Below the pieces are notes generated by a model. The model saw nothing but the letters and a program-made list of their open reading frames with translations. It was not told the origin of the DNA and did not search any database. Shown here one piece after another: positions 51,765-61,447 of a DNA stretch of 64,000 nt (its first letter is position 1; every line of letters starts with the position of its first letter). Source of the DNA: Trabulsiella guamensis ATCC 49490 (GTDB lineage Bacteria > Pseudomonadota > Gammaproteobacteria > Enterobacterales > Enterobacteriaceae); assembly GCF_000734965.1 (NCBI RefSeq), contig NZ_JMTB01000085.1:1-64000 (forward strand). The letters run 5' to 3'. The translations under genes and the position numbers were made by a program.

Positions 51765-52781
51765 ATGGCGACAATAAAGGATGTAGCCAGGCTCGCAGGT
51801 GTTTCTGTCGCCACCGTTTCCCGCGTCATCAACCACTCTCCTAAAGCCAGCGACAGCTCACGTCAGGCCGTGCTGTCGGCAATGGAAGAGCTCAGCTATC
51901 ACCCGAACGCCAATGCCCGGGCGCTGGCCCAGCAGTCGACTGAAACGGTGGGGCTGGTCGTTGGCGATGTCTCCGATCCGTTTTTTGGCGCAATGGTCAA
52001 AGCCGTCGAACAGGTGGCTTACAATACGGGTAACTTTTTGCTGATCGGCAACGGCTACCATAATGAGCAGAAGGAGCGTCAGGCCATTGAACAGCTGATT
52101 CGCCATCGCTGCGCTGCACTGGTTGTACACGCCAAAATGATCCCTGATGACGAACTGGCCGGGCTGATGAAACAGATCCCCGGCATGGTGCTTATCAACC
52201 GCATCCTGCCTGGCTTTGAAAAGCGTTGTGTGGCGCTTGACGACCGTTACGGCGCGCATCTGGCAACCCGCCATCTGATTCAGCAGGGGCACACCCGCAT
52301 CGGTTATATTTGTTCCAACCACCCCATTTCGGATGCAGAAGATCGCCTGCAGGGTTACTACGACGCCCTCAAAGAGAGCGGACTGCCGTGTCAGGATCGG
52401 CTGGTGACCTTCGGCGAACCGGACGAAAGCGGCGGCGAGCAGGCAATGATGGAGTTATTAGGCCGTGGCAGAAACTTTACTGCCATCGCCTGTTACAACG
52501 ATTCAATGGCCGCGGGGGCGATGGGGGTACTGAACGATAACGGTATCGAGGTACCCGGTGACATTTCGCTGATTGGGTTTGATGATGTGCTGGTGTCACG
52601 CTATGTGCGCCCGCGTCTGACCACCGTGCGCTACCCAATCGTCACCATGGCGACACAGGCCGCTGAACTGGCGCTGGCGCTTGCAGAAAAACGCCCGTTA
52701 CCGGAAGTGACGCACCTGTTTAATCCGACGCTGGTGCGCCGTCACTCGGTACTGTCCCCTGCCGACGGTGAGAGATCGTAA
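51765..52781 (+). CDS. galR: Galactose repressor GalR
   Basis: The 338-residue LacI-family repressor controls galactose uptake and use. The N-terminal helix-turn-helix is IKDVARLAGVSVATVSRVIN, with the hinge near residue 45-60. The periplasmic-binding-like domain has LVVGDVSDPFFGAMVKAVEQ. It ends five residues short of the usual 343, and its last 40 bases overlap the opposing acetyltransferase gene. Confidence 0.93.
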   Translation: MATIKDVARLAGVSVATVSRVINHSPKASDSSRQAVLSAMEELSYHPNANARALAQQSTETVGLVVGDVSDPFFGAMVKAVEQVAYNTGNFLLIGNGYHNEQKERQAIEQLIRHRCAALVVHAKMIPDDELAGLMKQIPGMVLINRILPGFEKRCVALDDRYGAHLATRHLIQQGHTRIGYICSNHPISDAEDRLQGYYDALKESGLPCQDRLVTFGEPDESGGEQAMMELLGRGRNFTAIACYNDSMAAGAMGVLNDNGIEVPGDISLIGFDDVLVSRYVRPRLTTVRYPIVTMATQAAELALALAEKRPLPEVTHLFNPTLVRRHSVLSPADGERS

Positions 52782-53218
52782 CGATAGAGATGCACTGCGG
52801 TGGCCGGGTAATCCAGGCCATCGCCGAGGTATTGCCAGCCGAAGCGCTCGTAGAAATCCCGACAGGCCGAGTAAAGATGAAGTTGTACGTAGCCTTTCTC
52901 GCGGGCATAGTCGATAACGTAGCGCTGAAGTTTCCCCGCCAGACCCGCTCCGCGCGCTGTTTCAGCGACGTACAACGCCGCCATCCACGGCCATAAATCC
53001 TGACGACTGATTAAATCGCAGCGCCATAGCCCCACGGTGCCGAGCAGCGTATCGCCATCGGTGGCGATGAACGTCAGTGGCAGCGCGTCCGGCGTCTGAC
53101 TGTGGCGAATAATGCTGGCGAAAAATTCCCTCGGCAGTGGATCGCCAAAGGCCTGCCAGAGCCAGTCAGTCACCTGCTCAGCAAAGTGGGGCGCGTCATA
53201 CAGCGGCTGGATTTTCAC
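52742..53218 (-). CDS. GNAT-family acetyltransferase
   Basis: The 158-residue product has the GNAT acetyl-CoA loop in ETARGAGLAGKLQRYVIDYA (residues near 88-107) and ends YRYDLSPSAGDSTE. The start is GTG after GGAGATGAC. Such proteins acetylate small amines or protein N termini; the substrate is unknown. It is not present between galR and lysA in E. coli K-12 as I recall. Its 3' end overlaps galR by 40 bases. Confidence 0.85.
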   Translation of the reverse strand: MKIQPLYDAPHFAEQVTDWLWQAFGDPLPREFFASIIRHSQTPDALPLTFIATDGDTLLGTVGLWRCDLISRQDLWPWMAALYVAETARGAGLAGKLQRYVIDYAREKGYVQLHLYSACRDFYERFGWQYLGDGLDYPATAVHLYRYDLSPSAGDSTE

Positions 53219-53420
53219 GTCATCTCCTGGGGAAACGCGAGGTTGAGAGCGCTATTTTAGCAAATTTTCCGAAACCATCATCGCGGCGTTTGCTGACTCA
53301 TCGCCGTGATTTCACAGCAAAAAGCGTGATCTTAGTCGTTTTTTAACACTTGAGGAAAGGCTTATGCGCCGGATAGCCTGTGATAAACTACCCATCATTT
53401 CGTGGAATCAGGGATCTACA

Positions 53421-54449
53421 ATGGCAACAATGCTGGATGTCTCACTGCGCGCTGGCGTGTCGAAAGCGACCGTATCCCGCGTACTGAACGGCACAGGTCA
53501 GGTGAAAGAGAGTACCCGTCAGCAGGTATTTAAAGCGATGGAGGAGCTGGGCTATCGACCCAACTTTCTGGCGCGATCTCTGGCTAACCGTACCAGCAAC
53601 AGCATTGGCCTGGTGGTCTCCACTTTCGACGGCTTCTATTTTGGTCGCCTGTTGCAACAGGCGTCGCGACAGACGGAATCCCACGGCAAACAGCTTATTG
53701 TCACCGATGGCCACGACACCCCGGAGCGCGAAGAGCAGGCAGTACAGATGCTCGCTGACCGGCAGTGCGACGCCATTATTCTCTACACCCGCTACATGAG
53801 CGAAAAAGCGATCATGGCGCTGGTCGACTCGATCCCGATGCCATTGGTAGTGATCAACCGTGATGTGGCGCAGGCCCGGGATCGCTGCGTGTTCTTTGAA
53901 CAGCAGGATGCCGCATTCCAGGTGGTGGAATACCTCATCTCGCAGGGGCATCGCGACATCGCCTGCATCACCGTGCCCATTCACACCCCGACCGGGAAAG
54001 CGCGTCTGGAGGGTTACCGTAACGCGCTGAAAAAACATGGCATTCCGTGGGATGCGGCAAAAGTAAAATACGGCGATTCCAGCATGACGCGCGGTTATGA
54101 ACTGTGCCGCGAACTGCTTACGGATAAAACCCGTTTCAGCGCCCTCTTCGCCTGTAACGACGACATGGCGCTGGGAGCGTCAAAAGCGCTGCATCAGGCC
54201 GGGCTGCACATTCCGCAGGATATTTCCCTGTTCGGTTTCGACGATGCGCCGAGCGCAAAATGGCTGGAGCCAGGGTTGTCGACGGTCTATTTACCCATCG
54301 ACAACATGATTGTGACGGCCATTGAACAGGCGATTAAGCTCGCGAACCACCAGCAGATCGAAACGATCCCGCCGTTCACCGGTACGCTGGTACTGCGGGA
54401 TTCGGTAACCGTCGGGCCTTACAGCAGCTCCAGCGCGATCAACTCCTGA
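53421..54449 (+). CDS. LacI-family transcriptional regulator
   Basis: Starting at MATMLDVSLRAGVSKATVSR the protein has 342 residues, with the HTH at the N terminus and the LPxxLAR-type hinge replaced by RPNFLARSLANRTSNSI. The effector domain has LVVSTFDGFYFGRLLQQASR and LFGFDDAPSAKWLEP, so it probably binds a sugar. An in-frame ATG at 53364 has a better ribosome site (AGGAAAGG) and would add 19 residues; I chose the family start. Its 3' end overlaps lysA by 31 bases. It may regulate a gene elsewhere since no transporter adjoins. Confidence 0.87.
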   Translation: MATMLDVSLRAGVSKATVSRVLNGTGQVKESTRQQVFKAMEELGYRPNFLARSLANRTSNSIGLVVSTFDGFYFGRLLQQASRQTESHGKQLIVTDGHDTPEREEQAVQMLADRQCDAIILYTRYMSEKAIMALVDSIPMPLVVINRDVAQARDRCVFFEQQDAAFQVVEYLISQGHRDIACITVPIHTPTGKARLEGYRNALKKHGIPWDAAKVKYGDSSMTRGYELCRELLTDKTRFSALFACNDDMALGASKALHQAGLHIPQDISLFGFDDAPSAKWLEPGLSTVYLPIDNMIVTAIEQAIKLANHQQIETIPPFTGTLVLRDSVTVGPYSSSSAINS

Positions 54450-55681
54450 ATGGTCTGACGACGGCGAATCAGCCGCGCTTTACCACCATCAAACAGCACT
54501 TCAGGCAGCAGCGGACGGCTGTTGTAATTGGATGACATCGACGCGCCATACGCCCCGGTGTCGTGCAGAACCAGATAATCCCCCGGTACGACCGCAGGCA
54601 ACGGTCGGGTTTCTACTTTGCCGCCTTCCTGTTGCGTGAAAACGTCGCCTGACTCGCACAGCGGGCCGGCCACCACCGTGTCGATCAGCGGCGCATGGCT
54701 CAGATCACGACCGTCCGCCGGTAACGCCGAAATGTGGTGATAGCTGCCGTACATCGCCGGGCGCATCAGATCGTTAAAGCCCGCGTCGATCAGCACAAAG
54801 TGACGACGCCCCATCGCTTTTACACTGCGAACCTGCGCCACCAGCACACCGGCCTCCGCCACCAGGAAACGCCCCGGTTCAATCTCCAGCTTCACCGGAT
54901 GACCGAGATGCTTCGCGATTTTCTCCCGCGCGGCATTCCACAGACCGTAGTAGTGCTGCGTGTCGATGGTTTCGTCCCCTTCACGATAAGGGATGGAAAG
55001 CCCGCCACCGGCGGAGATGGCCTCCAGATCCTGCCCAAAGGCAAGCACTTGTTCCACCATCGCGCCGCACACCTGCTCAAGATGCGCATAATCCACGCCG
55101 GAACCGATATGCATGTGAATGCCCACCAGCTTTAGCTGATAGCGCTGGATGGCCGCCAGCGCCAGCGGCAGATCGCTATGCCAGATCCCGTGTTTGCTGT
55201 TCTCACCGCCGGTATTGGTTTTCTGGCTGTGACCGTGCCCGAAGCCTGGGTTGATGCGTAACCAGACACGATGCCCTGGTGACGCGGCACCCAGTTGTTC
55301 GAGCATATCCACCGAACCGGCGTTGACCGGGATCCCCAGTTCCGCCACCCGTGCCTGGGTTTCGTTGTCCAGCACGTCAGCAGTAAAGACGATGTCATCC
55401 GGACGGGTTTTCGGATCAAATCCCGCCACCAGCGCACGTTCAATTTCGCCCAGCGATACGGAATCCACCTTCACGCCCTCTTCACGCATCAATTGCAGAA
55501 TGTGCACGTTAGAGCAGGCTTTCTGCGCAAAACGTACCACATCAAACTGGCTGAGCTGGGCGATTTGCTGACGGATAATCTGCGCGTCATACACCCAGAC
55601 CGGGCAGCCAAATTCCGCAGGCAGGCGCAGCAGGTTTTCGGCATTAAGGCTGGTATCAGTGTTGTGCAGCGGGCGTGGCAT
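54419..55681 (-). CDS. lysA: Diaminopimelate decarboxylase
   Basis: This 420-residue PLP enzyme makes L-lysine from meso-diaminopimelate, the last step of the pathway. The PLP Lys lies in RFAQKACSNVHILQ near residue 55. SAGGGLSIPYREGDE is the glycine loop, and GPLCESGDVFTQQEG carries the active-site Cys from the partner subunit. It is divergent from lysR, its activator. Confidence 0.97.
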   Translation of the reverse strand: MPRPLHNTDTSLNAENLLRLPAEFGCPVWVYDAQIIRQQIAQLSQFDVVRFAQKACSNVHILQLMREEGVKVDSVSLGEIERALVAGFDPKTRPDDIVFTADVLDNETQARVAELGIPVNAGSVDMLEQLGAASPGHRVWLRINPGFGHGHSQKTNTGGENSKHGIWHSDLPLALAAIQRYQLKLVGIHMHIGSGVDYAHLEQVCGAMVEQVLAFGQDLEAISAGGGLSIPYREGDETIDTQHYYGLWNAAREKIAKHLGHPVKLEIEPGRFLVAEAGVLVAQVRSVKAMGRRHFVLIDAGFNDLMRPAMYGSYHHISALPADGRDLSHAPLIDTVVAGPLCESGDVFTQQEGGKVETRPLPAVVPGDYLVLHDTGAYGASMSSNYNSRPLLPEVLFDGGKARLIRRRQTIQELIALELL

Positions 55682-55727
55682 GGCGGACTCCGGATATCAA
55701 TCAATCATCAATTCTTCCGATTACGCC

Positions 55728-55760
55728 ATAAAACGAAGGCAATAAAAAATATCGTTTTAT
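55728..55760. promoter_or_regulatory. Inverted repeat in the lysA-lysR divergent promoter
   Basis: ATAAAACGA (55728-55736) and TCGTTTTAT (55752-55760) are exact inverted repeats 15 bases apart. They lie between the starts of lysA and lysR, a plausible LysR site. Confidence 0.55.
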
Positions 55761-55809
55761 CGCCAGTCTATGCAAAAATGATATGGATGATATTCCCGGA
55801 GGCATTCCC

Positions 55810-56745
55810 ATGGCAGCGGTCAACCTGCGTCATATTGAAATTTTTCACGCGGTGATGACCGCAGGCAACCTGACCGAGGCGGCGCGTCTGCTGAATACCT
55901 CACAGCCCACTGTCAGCCGTGAGCTGGCGCGCTTTGAAAAGGTGCTGGGATTAACCCTGTTTGAGCGTTCACGAGGCCGTCTGCACCCGACGGTACAGGG
56001 GCTACGGTTGTTCGAGGAAGTGCAACGGTCGTGGTACGGGCTCGACAGGATCATCAGCGCCGCAGAAGGGCTGCGAGAATTTCGCCAGGGCGAGCTCTCC
56101 GTGGTCTGCCTGCCGGTCTTTTCGCAGTCTTTTTTACCCGCGCTGCTCCAGCCTTTTCTGGCACGTTATCCCGAGGTGAGTCTGCAGATTGTACCGCAGG
56201 AATCTCCGCTGCTGGAGGAGTGGCTTTCCGCCCAGCGCCATGATCTGGGCTTAACGGAAACCTTACAGACCCCCGCCGGAACGGAACGCACAGCGCTACT
56301 GACACTTAATGAAGTTTGTGTATTGCCGCACGATCACCCGCTGGCAGCGAAAACAGCGTTGACACCTGCGGATTTCCATGGCGAAAACTACATCAGCCTG
56401 TCGCGTACCGACAGCTATCGTCAGTTGCTGGACTCGCTGTTTACGGAACATCAGGTGAAACGAAGAATGGTAGTGGAAACGCACAGCGCGGCATCGGTGT
56501 GCTCGCTGGTGCGGGCTGGCGCCGGGATTTCAGTGGTCAACCCGATGACCGCTCTCGACTATGCCGCCAGCGGCGTGGTCGTACGTCGCTTCAGCGTGGC
56601 GGTGCCATTTACGGTAAGCCTGATTCGCCCCATTCATCGCCCGGCGTCGGCGCTGGTCGAAGCCTTTTCACAGCACTTACAGGCTCACCTGTCGTTGATT
56701 ACTCAGCCGCTGGAAGCCGTGCTGAACCGTACTACGACAGCATAA
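55810..56745 (+). CDS. lysR: LysR transcriptional activator
   Basis: The 311-residue founding member of the LysR family activates lysA when diaminopimelate accumulates and lysine is low. Start 55810 ([20 protein letters not shown]) follows a GGAGG site. The winged helix-turn-helix has [20 protein letters not shown]. The effector domain has [20 protein letters not shown]. Its 3' end overlaps ygeA by 14 bases. Confidence 0.97.
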   Translation: MAAVNLRHIEIFHAVMTAGNLTEAARLLNTSQPTVSRELARFEKVLGLTLFERSRGRLHPTVQGLRLFEEVQRSWYGLDRIISAAEGLREFRQGELSVVCLPVFSQSFLPALLQPFLARYPEVSLQIVPQESPLLEEWLSAQRHDLGLTETLQTPAGTERTALLTLNEVCVLPHDHPLAAKTALTPADFHGENYISLSRTDSYRQLLDSLFTEHQVKRRMVVETHSAASVCSLVRAGAGISVVNPMTALDYAASGVVVRRFSVAVPFTVSLIRPIHRPASALVEAFSQHLQAHLSLITQPLEAVLNRTTTA

Positions 56746-57424
56746 ACTCAACGGCATCTGCGGCATGGATTGCCGCCGTATCAAAGACCGGGACCGGACT
56801 CTGTTCCACTGGCACCAGCAAGCCAATTTCGGTGCAGCCGAAGATCACCCCTTCCGCCCCCTGCAGCGCCAGTCGCTCAATGACCTTGAGGTACATGTCA
56901 CGTGATGGCTGCGTGAAACTGCCGAGGCAAAGCTCGTCAAAAATAATATGGTTGATTTGCGCACGCTCACTGGCGTCAGGGATCAGCGTTTCCACGCCGA
57001 ATTCAGACTCCAGACGCCCGCGGTAAAAATCCTGTTCCATGGTGTAGCGAGTGCCAAGCAGCGCCACGCGCTTCATCCCCTGCTTTTCGATAGCCCGCCC
57101 CGTGGCGTCAGCGATATGCAAAAATGGCACGGCACAGCGGGACTCAATGGCATCGGCGACTTTGTGCATGGTATTGGTACAGAGCACAATGCCTTCTGCC
57201 CCCGCCTTTACCAGCCCCTGAGCGGCATCAGCCAGCATCTCGCCGGCTTTATCCCATTGATTACCTGACTGGCAGGCTTCAATCTCATGAAAATCAACGC
57301 TGTGTAACACAATTTTCGCCGAATGCAGTCCGCCGAGCTGCTGTTTGATGCCTTCGTTGATCAGCCGGTAATAAGGAATGGTCGATTCCCAGCTCATGCC
57401 GCCCAGTAGCCCAATTGTTTTCAT
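56732..57424 (-). CDS. ygeA: Amino-acid racemase YgeA
   Basis: This 230-residue Asp/Glu racemase-family protein uses two Cys: [14 protein letters not shown] near residue 82 and [14 protein letters not shown] near 196, each in the TNTMH and CTE motifs of the family. Start 57424 ([20 protein letters not shown]) matches E. coli. The E. coli enzyme acts as a broad-specificity racemase. Confidence 0.95.
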   Translation of the reverse strand: MKTIGLLGGMSWESTIPYYRLINEGIKQQLGGLHSAKIVLHSVDFHEIEACQSGNQWDKAGEMLADAAQGLVKAGAEGIVLCTNTMHKVADAIESRCAVPFLHIADATGRAIEKQGMKRVALLGTRYTMEQDFYRGRLESEFGVETLIPDASERAQINHIIFDELCLGSFTQPSRDMYLKVIERLALQGAEGVIFGCTEIGLLVPVEQSPVPVFDTAAIHAADAVEFMLS

Positions 57425-57538
57425 CCGCAAACCTCAGAGTGTCATTTCGTTCAGTGAAACAAAATGAGGGGGGATTTTCCAGCGAATAAAATGTTGGGGC
57501 GGGATTATGGAGTTTTGAGAATATGCCAGTTCGGTGAG

Positions 57539-57680
57539 GGGTTCCGTTCACTCCCAGTGCATTGCTCCTCTGAAACCATACCGCTCGTGAACGTGTTAAG
57601 GGTGCGGCGACGAGCACCCTTAACACGTTCACGGGTATCGTGGTCCCAGAGAAGCAGAGCAATTGAGGTGAACGGAACCC
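57539..57680. repeat. 142-bp near-palindromic element
   Basis: An inner perfect 18-bp inverted repeat (57587-57604 with 57615-57632; 10-base loop) is nested in outer exact 13-bp repeats (57539-57551 with 57668-57680). The intervening arms also match imperfectly. The whole could fold into one long cruciform or hairpin. It does not match ERIC or REP sequences known to me. It may be a small non-autonomous element. Confidence 0.75.
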
Positions 57681-57688
57681 TTCTCCAT

Positions 57689-57748
57689 ACCTTCATGTAC
57701 CCTCATGTACCCTCATGTACCCTCATGTACCCTCATGTACCCTCATGC
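57689..57748. repeat. Six-copy 10-bp tandem repeat
   Basis: The unit ACCCTCATGT repeats about six times, the first copy with one change (ACCTTCATGT) and the last ending GC. It lies right after the near-palindrome and 26 bases before the end of fepE. Such repeats vary in copy number by slippage. Confidence 0.85.
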
Positions 57749-57773
57749 ACTCAGCATGTACGCATAACAAAAA

Positions 57774-58892
57774 TCAAACCACCTTCAGCGATGGTTCGCG
57801 CGTTTTTATCGCCTGACGCAGCAGAATACCGCCACAGGCTACCATCCCGCCGAGCAGTGCTGCGAGTAATACAACGAGCGATTTGCCCGGGCCGTCTTTT
57901 TTCACTGGCATTGACGCGGAGAGCTGGTACTTGAAGACCGGGAAGGTCACATCCTCAACGTTCAGTTTTTCCAGCTGCCCCAGCACATATTCCCGGTTAC
58001 GCAGATTGCCGTTCAGCTCAGACACGTCAGCAATCGATTTTTCGATTTCCAGCTTGCGGGCAATACCATCCGCACCGAGCGACACGGAAAAATCAGGGTC
58101 ATCTTTTACCGCCTGGCCATTGCTGTACACCGGCTTCGAAATGCCCGCGGCTTTTGCCACTTCCAGCGAGTAGTTCAGACGCTGAATTTTCGCTTCATGA
58201 AGATTGTTGAGTTTTGCCCGCTCAAGCTCGAGCGCTTGTTTCTCGGTTTTGGTTTTCAGCGCCAGCGCGTTGCGTACGTCATCCATCATCTGCGCGACGA
58301 CCTGTTTTGCGACAAACTGGATATAACCATCGAGGATACTTTGCGCTTCCTGCGGGTCAGGAGCGGTAAAGCTCAGTGTCCAGGAACTGTAAGGCTGCGG
58401 ATCATTCTTTTTATTGCTGCTGTCATCAACCGCTTTCATCTTCTCTGAAACCGCCACAATCGCCCGGTGCAGTTCCATTGGATCAACCTGTGTGTTCTCA
58501 AATTGCTCCATAATCATCGGTGTGGACTTGATGTACTCTTCCAGCAGTAACTGGGAACGGAATTTTTTGATAAACAGGCTGAACGCCTCGCCCCGGTCAA
58601 GGCTGGCGTTTACATCAAGCACCCGCAAATTAACCAGTTGCTGGCGCAGGGTATTCCATTGCGTGGATTCCGCTGGGGTAATCACCGCATTACTTGTCCA
58701 CTTTTGCGGCAGCAGGAAAGAGACCAGAAGCCCGACGAAGGCGAACCCCAGGACGCACGCCACGATATGCCGCTTCGCGCTCCATAACGTCTCTATGAGA
58801 CCGAGGAGATCAATCTCCCCTGTACGCGGTACTGATTGCGGATAATGTGCAAATTCTGAAACGCTGCTTGATTTGATTTCCAGTGAAGACAT
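57774..58892 (-). CDS. fepE: FepE-type chain-length determinant
   Basis: This 372-residue Wzz-family protein starts at 58892 (MSSLEIKSSSVSEFAHYPQS), with a TTG three codons upstream. It has an N-terminal membrane helix (VACVLGFAFVGLLVSFLLPQ) before a periplasmic coiled domain, and a C-terminal membrane helix (SLVVLLAALLGGMVACGGIL). Segments RAIVAVSEKMKAVDDSSNKK, SWTLSFTAPDP and PVYSNGQAVKDDPDFSVSLG closely follow E. coli FepE. FepE sets very long O-antigen length in Salmonella. In E. coli it lies in the enterobactin cluster; here it is next to ygeA in the araE position. Confidence 0.9.
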   Translation of the reverse strand: MSSLEIKSSSVSEFAHYPQSVPRTGEIDLLGLIETLWSAKRHIVACVLGFAFVGLLVSFLLPQKWTSNAVITPAESTQWNTLRQQLVNLRVLDVNASLDRGEAFSLFIKKFRSQLLLEEYIKSTPMIMEQFENTQVDPMELHRAIVAVSEKMKAVDDSSNKKNDPQPYSSWTLSFTAPDPQEAQSILDGYIQFVAKQVVAQMMDDVRNALALKTKTEKQALELERAKLNNLHEAKIQRLNYSLEVAKAAGISKPVYSNGQAVKDDPDFSVSLGADGIARKLEIEKSIADVSELNGNLRNREYVLGQLEKLNVEDVTFPVFKYQLSASMPVKKDGPGKSLVVLLAALLGGMVACGGILLRQAIKTREPSLKVV

Positions 58893-59295
58893 GACAGGCA
58901 AAAGCTCTGATTAATTCCCTTAAGATGGAAATAATATCTCATTGTAGGAATAATCTGAAACGCTTTTTAATTCAAATTTCAATGCTACAAAAATTGGTAG
59001 TTATTAAAAAGATGTGATCCTGCGTCTTAGAAAAAAGGAATGATTTTTGTTATGGAGAATCACACTTAAATATTAATTTAAATAAAATCAATCAATTATA
59101 AATTACAGGTTAATCATTTTCCATTCCGTTATCCGGTAGCGATGTGTGATTCCATGCATTCCAAAATACGATTGTCAGATAATCCCATACCCCATGTGAA
59201 TATATTTTCCGTATTTGATTTAACCAAAACCAATGACATTTAGCACTACTGAGCCGTATTAATTATGCGCATTTTGGGTAAGAAAAAAGCAAAAA
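58893..59295. other. AT-rich gap between fepE and kduD
   Basis: About 400 bases, very AT-rich, hold no ORF. It must contain the fepE promoter. Composition suggests H-NS binding, as inference. Confidence 0.5.
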
Positions 59296-59318
59296 AACCC
59301 CCGCCATTGGCGAGGGTT
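59290..59318 (-). terminator. kduD terminator
   Basis: On the minus strand AACCCTCGCC pairs with GGCGGGGGTT across an AAT loop with one bulge, followed by a long U-run. Confidence 0.88.
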
Positions 59319-59336
59319 GATGCGTCAGGCGAGAGG

Positions 59337-60098
59337 TTATCGCGCCAGCCAGCCACCATCTACTGCGATGGTATAGCCGTTGATATAGTCAGAGGCAGAC
59401 GAGGCTAAGAAGACAACCGGCCCTTTCAGATCGCTCGGCAGACCCCAACGTCCGGCCGGAATACGATCAAGGATTTCCGCACTGCGCTGCTCATCGGCAC
59501 GCAATTGTTGCGTGTTGTTTGTCGCCATATAACCCGGCGCAATCGCGTTAACATTGATGCCGTGCTTCGCCCACTCGTTCGCCAGCAGACGGGTCACGCC
59601 CATCACCGCGCTCTTCGAGGCTGTGTAAGACGGCACGCGGATACCGCCCTGGAAGGAGAGCATGGAGGCAATGTTAATGATTTTGCCACCTTTGCCCTGG
59701 GCGATGAACTGCTTCGCTACCGCCTGAGACATGAAGAACACCGTTTTGATGTTCAGGTTCATGACGTCGTCCCAGTCTTTTTCGCTGAAATCAATGGCGT
59801 CCGTACGACGGATCAGACCAGCGTTATTTACCAGAATGTCGACATGGCCGAATTCAGCCACCGCACGCTCCAGCAGTTCAGGTACGCGATCAATAGTGCG
59901 TAGATCGGCGGTCAGGCTCAGGAAGCGACGCCCCAGCGCGGTAACACGCTCGATGGTTTCGGTCGGCTCAACCACGTTAATCCCGACGATGTCGCAGCCC
60001 GCTTCCGCCAGACCCAGCGCCATCCCCTGGCCAAGACCGGTATCACAACCGGTCACGATGGCCACTTTTCCCTGCAGGGAGAAGTCATTCAAAATCAT
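59337..60098 (-). CDS. kduD: 2-dehydro-3-deoxy-D-gluconate 5-dehydrogenase
   Basis: This 253-residue short-chain dehydrogenase acts in pectin and glycosaminoglycan breakdown. The Rossmann motif is TGCDTGLGQGMALGLA, and the catalytic Ser-Tyr-Lys are in NIASMLSFQGG and VPSYTASKSAVMG. Start 60098 (MILNDFSLQG) follows GAGGAATAAC and matches E. coli length. It is the second gene of kduI-kduD. Confidence 0.96.
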   Translation of the reverse strand: MILNDFSLQGKVAIVTGCDTGLGQGMALGLAEAGCDIVGINVVEPTETIERVTALGRRFLSLTADLRTIDRVPELLERAVAEFGHVDILVNNAGLIRRTDAIDFSEKDWDDVMNLNIKTVFFMSQAVAKQFIAQGKGGKIINIASMLSFQGGIRVPSYTASKSAVMGVTRLLANEWAKHGINVNAIAPGYMATNNTQQLRADEQRSAEILDRIPAGRWGLPSDLKGPVVFLASSASDYINGYTIAVDGGWLAR

Positions 60099-60162
60099 GT
60101 TATTCCTCACTCTTACTGCGCCTGCATTGCTCAGGCATGATTAAAGCGTATCCTGCCTGCGA

Positions 60163-60999
60163 CTAGCGCAGATCTTTTACCGCGACGTGGTCCATATCAT
60201 CAAAGACCTGATTTTCGCCTACCATCCCCCAGATGAAGGTGTAAGCGCGGGTGCCCACACCGGAATGGATTGACCAGCTCGGGGAAATCACCGCCTGCTC
60301 GTTGTGCATCACGATGTGACGCGTCTCCTGCGGCTGCCCCATCATGTGGAATACGCAGGCGTCATCGTCCATGTTGAAGTACAGATACACTTCCATGCGG
60401 CGTTCGTGGGTATGGCAGGGCATGGTGTTCCACAGGTTGCCCGGCTCAAGTACCGTCAGGCCCATGCTGAGCTGGCAGGTTTCCAGCACGTCCGGCACGA
60501 AATATTTGTTGATGGTGCGACGGTTGCTGGTGAGATTGTCGCCAAGCGTGACGGGCGCGACATCTGCCGGCGTCACTTTTTTGGTGGGATAGGTCATGTG
60601 CGCCGGCGCGCAGTTGTAGTAAAACTTCGCGGGTTTTGCGCGATCAACGCTGGCGAATACCACTTCTTTGGCGCCTTTGCCGACGTACAGCGCATCGCGA
60701 TGGCTGATCTCGTAGCACTTGCCGTCAACGGTAATGGTGCCCGGGCCGCCGATATTGATCACGCCCAGCTCGCGGCGCTCAAGGAAATAACTGACGCCTA
60801 ATTGCTTACCGACTTCGCCGCCGACAGAGACGGTTTTGCTGACCGGCATAATCCCACCGACGATGATACGGTCGATGTGGCTGTAAACCATAGTGTATTC
60901 ATCTGCGACAAATACTTTCTCAACTAAAAACTCATCGCGCAGCCCCTGAGTATCAAGCGTTTTTGCATGCGCACTATGGATGCTTTGTCTGACGTCCAC
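60163..60999 (-). CDS. kduI: 4-deoxy-L-threo-5-hexosulose-uronate ketol-isomerase
   Basis: The 278-residue cupin-type isomerase converts 4-deoxy-5-ketouronate into 3-deoxy-hexulosonate for KduD. A GTG start at 60999 follows GGAGGTGAAC. Zinc ligands are in [18 protein letters not shown]. It is controlled with kduD by KdgR, for which a site is visible upstream. Confidence 0.96.
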   Translation of the reverse strand: MDVRQSIHSAHAKTLDTQGLRDEFLVEKVFVADEYTMVYSHIDRIIVGGIMPVSKTVSVGGEVGKQLGVSYFLERRELGVINIGGPGTITVDGKCYEISHRDALYVGKGAKEVVFASVDRAKPAKFYYNCAPAHMTYPTKKVTPADVAPVTLGDNLTSNRRTINKYFVPDVLETCQLSMGLTVLEPGNLWNTMPCHTHERRMEVYLYFNMDDDACVFHMMGQPQETRHIVMHNEQAVISPSWSIHSGVGTRAYTFIWGMVGENQVFDDMDHVAVKDLR

Positions 61000-61104
61000 G
61001 TTCACCTCCAGAAAAGTGTTTTGTGATCGGGTAAGCGGAGTAAAACAGGGTTCCGCTTTGGATATGTCGCCATCCTACCTCTCCTGAAATGGGTTTTCAA
61101 TTAT

Positions 61105-61125
61105 AAATAAAACATCGTTTCAATT
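61105..61125 (-). promoter_or_regulatory. KdgR-type operator upstream of kduI
   Basis: AAATAAAACATCGTTTCAAT closely matches the KdgR box (AATRAAAYRNYRTTTYA). It lies about 110 bases before kduI, in position to repress the operon. Confidence 0.75.
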
Positions 61126-61421
61126 TTAACGAGAGAGATTGTCAGAAATGCTGTACTGATCACGCCACCGCATTGCGCCACGAAATTAAAATCATAAAAT
61201 ACAATCTGTTAGAATATCTTTGAAAAAAAGCAGCAGGAGAGAGAAAGGGGGTTAGAAAACAAAGACGGGACGCAGAACGCGATGAATTACTGGCAGTTTG
61301 TCAGTAATTTGCGCAGGGCATCACACAAAATGAAACGGCGTTTTGATAACTTTTCGGCTGATTGCCTCCGTTGGGTACATTGCGGAGAAATCGTTGAGTA
61401 TGTGTTTCTGTAACTGGCCTT

Positions 61422-61447
61422 GCCCTCCCTGTGGAGGGCTTTTTTTT
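61422..61447 (+). terminator. Strong plus-strand terminator with no upstream gene
   Basis: GCCCTCC (61422-61428) pairs with GGAGGGC (61433-61439) and is followed by eight T residues on the plus strand. Both flanking genes are on the minus strand. Its presence suggests a plus-strand transcript, perhaps a small RNA, starting somewhere in 61150-61400. Confidence 0.75.

Noticed and set aside
57539..57680. ERIC or REP element
   Set aside because: The core bases do not match the ERIC or REP consensus I know, although the symmetry is similar.
57689..57748. Short repeats as a CRISPR array
   Set aside because: Units are 10 bases and contiguous with no spacers; this is a simple tandem repeat.
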